A DNA stretch of 64,000 nucleotides from positions 99,728 to 163,727 of the forward strand of contig NZ_JACHJI010000015.1 in NCBI RefSeq assembly GCF_014203535.1, in the 5' to 3' direction. Below, piece by piece: positions 24,781-33,400 of the stretch. A program made the translations under genes and the position numbers. A model generated the notes under the pieces. The model was not told the DNA's origin. It did no database searches and was given only the letters and a program-made list of their open reading frames with translations. Origin of the DNA: Streptomyces griseomycini. GTDB taxonomy: Bacteria > Actinomycetota > Actinomycetes > Streptomycetales > Streptomycetaceae. Position 1 is the first letter of the stretch; each line of letters opens with the position of its first letter.

Positions 24781-27249
24781 ATGGTGGACGGAGCGGCTGG
24801 TCAGGGGGCAAGGGCGATGGACGGCGACGGGACCCGGGACACGCGGGGTACGCATGCGAACCCTGTGCCGCGCCCGGCGGCACCTCCGGACGTGCCCGCG
24901 GTGCCGCCGCGGCCGAGCCGGGCACCGGGCGCACCACCCCTGCCCGACCAGGCCCCCCGCTCCCCGTCCGCCGTCGCCGCCTGGCTCGACGCGGAGAGGC
25001 CGGCCGCCCGGCCCGGGATCTGGCGGTACGGCTACCGCCCGAAGGAGGTCCCGGAACGGCTCGCCCCGGTGACGGTCGTCGGCATGCTGGTCCCGCTCCT
25101 CCTCGCGATCGGGGCGTGGTCGCTCTGGCGGAGCGGCTACGTCCCGTACAAGCAGGTCCCCCTGCGCATGTTCACGCCGAACGACTGGTGGGAGGCGGCC
25201 TCGGTGGCCACGCCCCGGCAGGTCGAGGGGCGGACGGTGACGCTGCCGGGGTGGGACGCCCTGATGATCTACGACGGCGTCTTCTTCGCCGTGCTCGTTC
25301 TCGCGGTGGGCGTGCTCGGCAGCTGGCGCGCCATCGTCCGTCACTACGTGGGCCGCATGCCCCAGCCGGGACGCGCCCTGGTGGCGGCCCTCCTCGCCCT
25401 CCTCGCCCTCAGCCTCGTCTTCCCCGACGCCTTCCCCGGCGTCGGATGGTCACCGGTGCCGGTCGTCGACCCGTTGCTCTCCCTGACCGTGCTGCTCACG
25501 GACAGCTACGACCTGATGGCCTCCTCCCTCTTCACGAACACGCTGTACACCGTCGTCACGCTGCTCGTGCTGTGGCCGTTCGCCCGCCTCGGCGCCTGGT
25601 GGCCGTACGCGAAGGGGCTGCTCGCCGCCCGCCGGGCGAGCAGTGCCCCCGACGCCCCCGTCCCCGGGGACCCCGCGCCCGTCCGCCCCCGCTCCCAGTG
25701 GCCCGCCCTCCGCGACGCCGGCCAGCACGAGGCCGCCGAGCTGCTCACCGCCGAGGTCGCCGGCGGCCGGATGAACGACGTCGACTGCGTCCGCGTCGAG
25801 CACGTCTTCGCGGAAGGCGCCCGGAGCGGCGTCGCCCCGGGCGCCTTCCGCGACACCGTCCTGAGCCGGGGCGGCGCCGCCTGGACGCACCCCTCCGGCG
25901 CCCGGGACCTGCCCCGCCGGACCGCCCGCCACGACCTGCTCGCCGGGCAGGTGCGCATCGGCCGCTGGGTGGCGGCCGAGCGCGCCCCGCAGCCGTACCA
26001 CGACGCCGGGGCGGCCCTCGGCCCGGACGTGCTCGGCACCTCCCTGCTCGCCGTCGGTCCCTCCGGGTCGGGCAAGACCCGCACCCTCGTCGAACCGGTG
26101 ACCGAGGCGCTCGCGCTGCAGGCGCTCACCGGGCGCTGCGCCGTCGTCGCCGTCTCCGCCGCCGGGAGCCCGCTCGGCGCGGACGACGCCTTCGACGTGA
26201 TCGTGCGGATCGGCGATCCGTCCTCGGTGCACGACCTCGACCCGTACGCCGAGTCCGACGATCCGGACGAGGCGGCCGCGATCCTCGCCGAGGCGCTGGT
26301 GGGCGACCTCGACACGGTCGGTGCGCAGGGCGCCGCCACCGCGCTGGCCCAGTTGCTCGGCCCCTTCCGGGCGGTGCACGGCCGCTTCCCCTCCCTGCCG
26401 GAACTGCGCGAGCTGCTGGAGGGCGAGGAGAGGTCGCTGTCCCCGCTGCGGGAGGCGCTCGCCGCGAGCGGGAACGACGTCATGCGCCGCGAACTCGAGG
26501 CACGTGTCCGGCAGACGGGCACCCCGGGCGACGCGGGCCGGACCCTGGCCGACCGGCTGGCGCTGCTGAACCGGCCGGTGTTCGCGGACTTCTTCGGCGG
26601 GGGCGGTCCGAGCCGGCCGTTCTCCCTGCGCGCGGTCGCCCACCACCCCCTGCGGGTGCGGATCGACCTGCCCGAGCGCGGCCACGAGGAGGCCGGCCGG
26701 GTGATCACCCGGCTGGTCCTCGCACAGTTCCACGCCGTCGCCCGGGAGGGCCGGCGCGCGCACTTCGCCTGCCTGGTCCTGGACGACGCGACGGGCGCGG
26801 TCACCGCGGAGTCGGTGCGCCGCATCCAGCGGCTGCGGTCGCAGAACGCGGGCGTGCTGCTCGCCCTGCGCACCCTCGGCGACGTCCCCGAGGCGCTGCA
26901 CGGCCCGCTCTACGGGGCGGTGGGCTGCCGCATGGCCTTCTGCGGCGTCACCACCTGGGACGGCAGCCGGTTCGCGCAGACCTGGGGCACCGAGTGGGTG
27001 GAGACGACGGAGGTCGCCAAGCACACGGTCTTCGCCGACCAGCCGATGACCCGGGCCATCCACGCGCTGCGCAAGCTGGTGACGGGCAAGGCGGTGACGA
27101 CGGACGCGGTGACGGTGCGGCAGGTCGAGCGGGAGCGGTGGTCCGCGTCCGAGCTGGCGCACACGGTGCCGCCGGGGCACGCGGTGCTGTCGCTGACGAC
27201 CGTGGAGGGGGAGCACGCGCCCCCGTTGCTGGTGAACCTGCGGGACTGA
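24781..27249 (+). CDS. Orphan TraG/VirD4-like membrane ATPase
   Basis: This 822-residue protein has a proline-rich N-terminus, about four membrane helices between residues 95 and 275 (for example VTVVGMLVPLLLAIGAWSL and FFAVLVLAVGVLG), and a C-terminal ATPase domain. Walker A is VGPSGSGKTRT near residue 428 and a Walker B-like strand is ACLVLDDATGA near 665. The layout resembles type IV coupling proteins and FtsK/TraG pumps, but no relaxase, pilus or replication gene is nearby, so it is not part of a visible conjugative element. It starts at an ATG with no Shine-Dalgarno site; a TAGATT box 10 bases upstream suggests a leaderless transcript. A second ATG at residue 13 is possible. Role unknown. 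Confidence 0.7.
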   Translation: MVDGAAGQGARAMDGDGTRDTRGTHANPVPRPAAPPDVPAVPPRPSRAPGAPPLPDQAPRSPSAVAAWLDAERPAARPGIWRYGYRPKEVPERLAPVTVVGMLVPLLLAIGAWSLWRSGYVPYKQVPLRMFTPNDWWEAASVATPRQVEGRTVTLPGWDALMIYDGVFFAVLVLAVGVLGSWRAIVRHYVGRMPQPGRALVAALLALLALSLVFPDAFPGVGWSPVPVVDPLLSLTVLLTDSYDLMASSLFTNTLYTVVTLLVLWPFARLGAWWPYAKGLLAARRASSAPDAPVPGDPAPVRPRSQWPALRDAGQHEAAELLTAEVAGGRMNDVDCVRVEHVFAEGARSGVAPGAFRDTVLSRGGAAWTHPSGARDLPRRTARHDLLAGQVRIGRWVAAERAPQPYHDAGAALGPDVLGTSLLAVGPSGSGKTRTLVEPVTEALALQALTGRCAVVAVSAAGSPLGADDAFDVIVRIGDPSSVHDLDPYAESDDPDEAAAILAEALVGDLDTVGAQGAATALAQLLGPFRAVHGRFPSLPELRELLEGEERSLSPLREALAASGNDVMRRELEARVRQTGTPGDAGRTLADRLALLNRPVFADFFGGGGPSRPFSLRAVAHHPLRVRIDLPERGHEEAGRVITRLVLAQFHAVAREGRRAHFACLVLDDATGAVTAESVRRIQRLRSQNAGVLLALRTLGDVPEALHGPLYGAVGCRMAFCGVTTWDGSRFAQTWGTEWVETTEVAKHTVFADQPMTRAIHALRKLVTGKAVTTDAVTVRQVERERWSASELAHTVPPGHAVLSLTTVEGEHAPPLLVNLRD

Positions 27250-27341
27250 GCCGGCGGGCCGGGCATCGCGGACGCACGGTGACGCGGCGACCGTACGGTG
27301 AGGCAGAATCGACACAGGTCGTTCATACGCGGCGGCCAAAA

Positions 27342-27356
27342 GATCACTGCGATCAC
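27342..27356. promoter_or_regulatory. Direct repeat upstream of the PucR regulator
   Basis: GATCAC-TGC-GATCAC is a tandem repeat with a period of 9 bases, 50-64 bases before the start codon of the PucR gene. It may be an autoregulatory site. No other evidence supports it. Confidence 0.3.
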
Positions 27357-27405
27357 CGAACCCCCACCCTCCCGGCACCCCGACGTCCACCGACCTGAAG
27401 GTCCC

Positions 27406-29022
27406 ATGCCCCCGACGCTCGCCTCGCTCGTCCACCACTCCGCGCTCAAGCTGACCGTGCGCGCGGGCGAGGACCGCCTCGACGTGCCGGTCCGCTGGGC
27501 GCACGCCAGCGAGCTCGCCGACCCCGTCCCCTACATGGAGGGCGGGGAGCTGCTGCTGATCACCGCGCTCAAACTGGACGCGGAGGACCCGGCGGCGATG
27601 CGCCGCTATGTGAAGCGGCTGGTGGGAGCGGGAGTCGTCGGGCTCGGGTTCGCCGTCGGCGTCCACTACGACGACATCCCCGACGCCCTCGTCGACGCGG
27701 CCCGCGAGGAGGGGCTGCCGCTGCTGGAGGTGCCGCGCCGCACCCCCTTCCTCGCGATCAGCAAGGCCGTGTCCGCCGCCATCGCCGCCGACCAGTACCG
27801 GGCGGTGACCGCGGGCTTCGCCGCCCAGCGGGAACTGACCAGGCAGGCGTTGACCGACGGCCCGGAGGGGCTGCTGGCCGCGCTCGCCTCCCAGGTCGAC
27901 GGATGGGCCGCGCTCTACGACGCCTCGGGCGCCGTGGTCGCCACGGCACCGGAGTGGGCGGGCCGGCGCGCCGCGCGGCTCACCGCGGACGTCCAGCGGC
28001 TGCGGGAGCGGCCCGCGCCCGCCTCCTCCGTCGTGGCCGGGCCGGAGGACGAGGACCGGGTCGAGCTGCACTCCCTGGGCACCGGCCGCCGCCCCCGGGC
28101 CGCGCTCGCCGTGGGCACGGCCGCGGCCCTGGGGACCGCCGAGCGGTACGCCGTGCACTCCGCCGTCGCCCTGCTCACCCTGACCACGGAACGCTCCCGC
28201 TCCCTGCACGCCGCCGAGCAGCGCATCGGCGCCGCCGTGCTGCGCATGCTGCTCGCCGGGGAGCCGGACCACGCCCGCGCGGTGGCCGGGGACCTGTACG
28301 GCGGCCTCCTGGACGCGCCGTTCCGGCTCCTCGTCGCCGAGACCGGGACGGTGTCCGCCGGCCGGGACCGGGACGAGACGAACGGCGAAGCCCTCGGCGC
28401 CCTGGCCGAGGCCGCGGAGTCCGCCGCCGCCCGCGCGGGCGAGGCGGTCCTGGTGGTGCCGGAGGGGGAGCGGCTGGTGGTGCTGGCCGCCGACGGGGGC
28501 GCCGTGGTGGCCGCCTGCTGCGACCACGCCGCCGCACGGGAGGCGGCCCGCACCGGCGGGGGCGCCCGCGCCTCCCGCGCGGGCGCCGACGGGGACGACC
28601 TGGTCGTGGGCCTGTCCGCACCGGCCGGCCCGATCGCCGCGTCCGCCGCCTACAAACAGGCCGAACAGGCCCTGTCGGTGGCGCGGCGGCGCGGGCGGGT
28701 GCTGGTGGAGCACGAGCGGATGGCCGCCGGGTCCGTGCTGCCGCTGCTCGCCGACGACGCGGTCCGGGCGTTCGCGGACGGCCTGCTGCGGGCGCTGCAC
28801 GAACACGACGCGACCGGACGCGGCGACCTCGTCGCCTCCCTGCGCGCCTGGCTCTCCCGGCACGGGCAGTGGGACGCGGCGGCGGCCGACCTCGGCGTGC
28901 ACCGGCACACCCTGCGCTACCGCATGCGCCGGGTCGAGGAGATCCTCGGCCGCTCGCTGGACGACCCGGACGTCCGCATGGAGCTGTGGCTGGCGCTGAA
29001 GGCGACGTCCGGCGGCGAGTGA
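27406..29022 (+). CDS. PucR family transcriptional regulator
   Basis: This 538-residue regulator has an N-terminal PucR/purine-catabolism-type domain (about 1-125, beginning TLASLVHHSALKLTVRAG), a central GAF/GGDEF-like region, and a C-terminal PucR helix-turn-helix (DLGVHRHTLRYRMRRVEE, about 495-520). The ATG has GAAGG 5 bases upstream. Members of the family in actinobacteria respond to purines, amino acids or GABA. Its position near gabT and close to the third aldehyde dehydrogenase makes GABA or polyamine control likely. Only 7 bases separate its stop from the convergent lipase gene, which marks the left edge of the accessory block. Confidence 0.88.
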   Translation: MPPTLASLVHHSALKLTVRAGEDRLDVPVRWAHASELADPVPYMEGGELLLITALKLDAEDPAAMRRYVKRLVGAGVVGLGFAVGVHYDDIPDALVDAAREEGLPLLEVPRRTPFLAISKAVSAAIAADQYRAVTAGFAAQRELTRQALTDGPEGLLAALASQVDGWAALYDASGAVVATAPEWAGRRAARLTADVQRLRERPAPASSVVAGPEDEDRVELHSLGTGRRPRAALAVGTAAALGTAERYAVHSAVALLTLTTERSRSLHAAEQRIGAAVLRMLLAGEPDHARAVAGDLYGGLLDAPFRLLVAETGTVSAGRDRDETNGEALGALAEAAESAAARAGEAVLVVPEGERLVVLAADGGAVVAACCDHAAAREAARTGGGARASRAGADGDDLVVGLSAPAGPIAASAAYKQAEQALSVARRRGRVLVEHERMAAGSVLPLLADDAVRAFADGLLRALHEHDATGRGDLVASLRAWLSRHGQWDAAAADLGVHRHTLRYRMRRVEEILGRSLDDPDVRMELWLALKATSGGE

Positions 29023-29029
29023 CGGGCCC

Positions 29030-30424
29030 TCAGTCCAGGACCATCACCGCTTCGCGCTGCACGGGCATGCCGGTGGCGTGCACGGCCGCCGCTTCCACCA
29101 GCCACACGCCGGGCGGCGGTTGCAGGACGGCGTGGTAGCCGCCGTCCCCGTCGGGGCGCAGACGCCGGCGTGCGACGGGCTTGTCGTCGTCCGGTGACAC
29201 GAGCCGGGCCTCCAGCAGCAGATCGGGGTCCTCGGACACCGCGGTCACCGGAAGCGGAGTGCCCGCGGCCACCGCCTCGGGGACGTCGATGCCGAAGCTC
29301 GTTCCGAGGACCTGGTAGGGGCGGTGGTCCAGCGCCTCGTAGCGGTCGCGGAGCTGGCGGTGGAGCAGACCGTCGTTGGGCAGGGCCGTGTGGCCGAGGC
29401 GGAACCAGTCGACGCGGGCACCGTCCTCCCACTCGGGCGGAGTGGCGGACAGGCAGGGCACCGTGCCGTCGCCCTGCCAGCGGTCCCGGTCGCCCAAGGT
29501 GTCCGCGTAGGTGATGCCGCCCGCCGACAGGCTGAGCGTGACGTCGGTCGGCTCCCCCTTGCCGCCGGAGGCGAAGACCCGGTACGGGGCGGGCCGGCCG
29601 GCGAGCAGGTCCTCGGCGGTGTTCGTGCGCATCGCCGTGTCCAGTTCGCGGCGGAAGGCGAACGCGTCGGCGACCCAGGCGCTGTCGAGGTCCGGCACGG
29701 ACACGGAGTCCAGACGCGTGCCGTCGGAGTGCGCCGTCACGCACTGGTAGGTGGGGAGCAGCTGATGCACGGCCGGCATCGTCCGCGCGGCCTCCACCAG
29801 GGCGTCGCGCAGCCTGTCCCCGACGCCCAGCAGCTTGCGGCCGGAGAGGGTGCCGCTGAGGATCCGTACCGCCTTCACCGCACCGGAGAACGGTGTGCCC
29901 ACGGTGACGAGCGACCTGGCGATCTCACGTCCGCCCAGCACTTCCAGGTAGTAGCGCGTCACCAGGCCGCCCATGGAGTGGCAGACGAACACCACGCGGG
30001 GCTCCTCCGTGTCGCCCGCCGCGCGCCGCCGCTCACGCCACCGTGTCAGCTCGCGTTCCACGAAGGCCTTCAGCGCGTGGGCGGAGTGCCGGTTGGACAG
30101 CCGCCAGTCGTAGGGGAAGACGGCCACCCGGCCCTCGTCCAGCTCCTTCAGGTGGCGGGTGAGACCGCGGTAGGCCACATGCGGCAGCAGACCCGGATAG
30201 ATCCGCGGTTCCAGCAGCAGCGCGGCCGGCCGCAGGGCCTGCGGGCCGTCGGGTGCCTCGTCACCCAGCCCCCTGGGCAGGGCGAGCCGCCGGAAGAAGG
30301 TCTGCATGCCCAGGGCCAGCCTTCCGCCGACGCGCAACGACAGGTTCCACACGTCGTCGCCTTCCGCGTCCTGCAGGACGCTGCCCATCACTCCGGGGAC
30401 GATTACCACAAGGTCGTGCGCCAC
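29030..30424 (-). CDS. LCAT/PGAP1-like lipase or acyltransferase
   Basis: This 464-residue alpha/beta-hydrolase has the start VVIVPGVMGSVL and the element FPYDWRLS (about 105) typical of lecithin:cholesterol acyltransferase and phospholipase relatives, then the nucleophile elbow FVCHSMGG (S150). GDGTVPCLSATP near residue 320 supplies the usual acidic region and GHTALPND the candidate histidine. A beta-rich C-terminal tail of about 90 residues follows. It lacks a signal peptide. The GTG at 30424 was chosen because AAGGAG lies 9 bases upstream; a GTG at 30442 would overlap that site. It lies 65 bases downstream of the caspase-NACHT gene on the same strand, so both are probably in one transcript. 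A membrane-damaging effector is one possible role. Confidence 0.78.
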   Translation of the reverse strand: MAHDLVVIVPGVMGSVLQDAEGDDVWNLSLRVGGRLALGMQTFFRRLALPRGLGDEAPDGPQALRPAALLLEPRIYPGLLPHVAYRGLTRHLKELDEGRVAVFPYDWRLSNRHSAHALKAFVERELTRWRERRRAAGDTEEPRVVFVCHSMGGLVTRYYLEVLGGREIARSLVTVGTPFSGAVKAVRILSGTLSGRKLLGVGDRLRDALVEAARTMPAVHQLLPTYQCVTAHSDGTRLDSVSVPDLDSAWVADAFAFRRELDTAMRTNTAEDLLAGRPAPYRVFASGGKGEPTDVTLSLSAGGITYADTLGDRDRWQGDGTVPCLSATPPEWEDGARVDWFRLGHTALPNDGLLHRQLRDRYEALDHRPYQVLGTSFGIDVPEAVAAGTPLPVTAVSEDPDLLLEARLVSPDDDKPVARRRLRPDGDGGYHAVLQPPPGVWLVEAAAVHATGMPVQREAVMVLD

Positions 30425-30489
30425 GTACCGGCTCTCCTTCACTGGGGTGGGACAACTGACGGCTCACAGGGAGGGGAGGGGAAGGTGCG

Positions 30490-33400
30490 TCACGGGCCCG
30501 GCGGCGTGACGCGCAGCAGGTCCATGCGTTCCCGTCCGACAGAGGCCACCAGAAGCCCTCGGCCGTTCGGCTCGGGCTGCGCCAGCACGCCGACGACCTG
30601 GAAGCCCCGGTCCGGCACGGCGAGCGAGCGTGCGGCCTCGCCCACCTCCCACAGGTGCAGGACGTGCGAGCCGTCGGCTGCCATGACCAGCACCCGGCTG
30701 CCCGGCAGACTCCGGCAGGCCAGGGAGCGGACGCTCGTCACCGTCGTGCTCAGCGGACGCAGCAAGACGGCGGAGGGCGGTTCCGCTCCGTCCTCGGCCG
30801 GCAGGCGGGCGGTGTAGACGCCCGCGTCGGCCGCCACCGCGACATGCCGGCCGCCCAGGTCGTCGTGCGTGCCGGCGACCTCCCGGACGGGTGACTTCTC
30901 GGGCAGCCTCAGTCGCAGAGGGGACTCCGCCCGGCCCTCGTCCCACAGCCAGACCGAGTCGCCGGCACCAGCGAGCAGGAAGGGCCGGCCGGCGGGCGAC
31001 TCGACGTAGGTGAGGTGACGCACCTTGTCGTTGGGCACGTGCAGACGGGGCAGCATCTTGGAGGCGCGCACGTCCCAGCGGTAGATGTAGCGGTCGTCGG
31101 CGGCGAACACCCGGACGTCGCCACGGGTCGCCAGGGCTACGGCCGTCACGGCTCCGTCCGCGCCCGGAGCAAGAGGCAGTGTGGTGGCCGAGCGGCCGTC
31201 GAACCGGCGTACCACGACCACCGGCCCTTCCGTGGTGCTCTGCCCGCCCGCCGCCCACCAGACCGTGCCGGAGGCGTCGGCACGCAGGTCGAGTGAGGTG
31301 TAGAGGGCGAGTTCCGACTCGTCGTGGAGCACCCGTCCCGTCAGGTCCCACGCCCGCGCGGCCCGTCCCGCGGCGAGGGCCACGGCTCCTTGCTCCGGGG
31401 AAGGGCAGACGAGAGCCCCGGCGTGCTCCGTGCCCATCGTGGGGAGCCCCGTCCGGCCGCCGCGACGGGGGTCCGCCGACGACCCGTGCTCCCACAGGCG
31501 CACCCGCCTGCCGTCGGCGACGGCGACCCGGCGGGTGTCGTCGCGCAGCACGGTGACCGAGGTGGGGCGCGACCGGTGCCCGGTCAGCGGGCCCAGCTCG
31601 TGCCCGTCCGCGAGGGACCACCGGCGGACCTGCCCGCCGTCCACCGCGACCAGCAGAGGACCGGCACCGCCGGCGCTCTCGTCCAGGGCGACGGTGGCCC
31701 CGGACGGGTGCCGCAGCCAGGCGCCGAGCACCGGTTCGGGGCGCGGGCCGTCGGTGTCCTGCGCCCCGTCCGTCCCCCGGCCGTCTTCGGGGGGTTCCTG
31801 CAGCAGCCATACGCGGATCTGCGGGCCGGCGGTGCAGACCGCGGCGACCCAGCAACGGCCGTCGGCGGTGGTGGCGCTGAGGCACTCGATCCGTCCGGCT
31901 TCCGCCGCGAACCGGCCCAGGCACCGGCCCGTCCGGGGATCGAGCACGGCCGCCCCCCGCTCACCGCCGACCAGCAGCCGGGGACCACGCCCGGGGGTCG
32001 TCACGGCCAGGGCGCACACGCGTCCCACCCCGCTCGCCCAGAACCCGAGGTGCCGGGGGCGGCCGTCCCGCCACTCCCACACGGCCGCGTACGTCCCGGA
32101 GCCGGCCGCGACGATCTCCGCGTCGTCCGCCGCGCCGACGGCGACGGAGCTGACGGGAGCCCCCCAGCCGAGCACGTGCACCCGTCCTGAGTTGCCCCGC
32201 GACCACACCAGAACCCGCTCCGCATCGGCCGCCACCGCCTCCACCTCGCACAGACGCGGGGGAGTGGCCAGCGCCCTGAGCCGGACCGGGTTGCCGTGGG
32301 CGTCGGCCGGCAGGTACCCGCGCACGAGGTCGGGCCGGCCGTGGGTACCGGTCCAGCGCCACAGACGTTCACCCGCGAAGAGGAGAGAGCCGTCCGGGCC
32401 GGCGGAGACGGTGAGGACATCGCCGAACGGCAGGGCGATGCTGCGCTCGGGAGCCGACCACTCGGCGGTGGTCCACAGGTCCTCCCAGTGCAGTCGGGCC
32501 GCCGAGCGGGCCCAGGCGCGGAGCTCCGGATGCTGCCGCAGCGCCGCCGCCTGAAGGAGGGCGGCACGTTCCTCGGGTGTCCTGCGGACCAGGTCGTCCG
32601 CGACGGACCGGTACAGCTGTGCCCTGGCCGAGGTGGCGGCCGACTGCTCGAGCTGGGCCACGAACCGCTCGGGGTCCAGTCGTACCAGCAGATCGCCGTC
32701 GTCGAGCAGTTCCGGCAGCAGGCCGGCGCGAGAGGCGTGCGCCGCGGCGTACCGCGCGATGTAGGGATTGGTGGTGACACGTCCCCGGTACAGCTGTTCG
32801 TGGATCGTCCGGAGCACCTGCGTCATCGCTTCGTGGGCGACCTGGTCCGTCAGTCCGCTGGAGCGAAGGACGTGATGGGCGAGGGCCTCGTGGTTGAGTC
32901 GGAAAACGGGCTGACCGCCCTCACCGTGGGCCACGATGTGCGCCCCGGCGACGCGCCGGATCCAGATCACGTCGGTTTCCCCGTAGACGCGGACGTCCCC
33001 CCGTGCGGCCGCCAGCGCCCGGGCTGCGGTGAGCCAGGTCTTGTCGTCCTCGGGCAGTCCGGCGCCGAAGGAGAGAGCGAGCGGAAGCAGCAGTCCGAGG
33101 GCCCATCCGGAACCGGGCTCCGCACCGGGCGCGGCGTCGTCCAGTGCCCGGATCTCGTGGTCCCAGGCATCCTCCAGCCCCGAGGCGAGAATCCGCCGGA
33201 ACGCCGCGTCCCCGGGACCCACCCGCTTGTTCAGGCGTAACAGCGCGGAGCTGAGCAGTTTGGCCACCAGGAAGGTGCCCTGGCTGCGCCGCACCAACTC
33301 CTGGCACACCCACTCGAGTGTCTCCTCGGCGTCACGGTACGGGCTCGCCGGACCGCTCAGGCGGGCGCGGACGTAGCCGGCGATGTCCGCGTCCCGGTCC

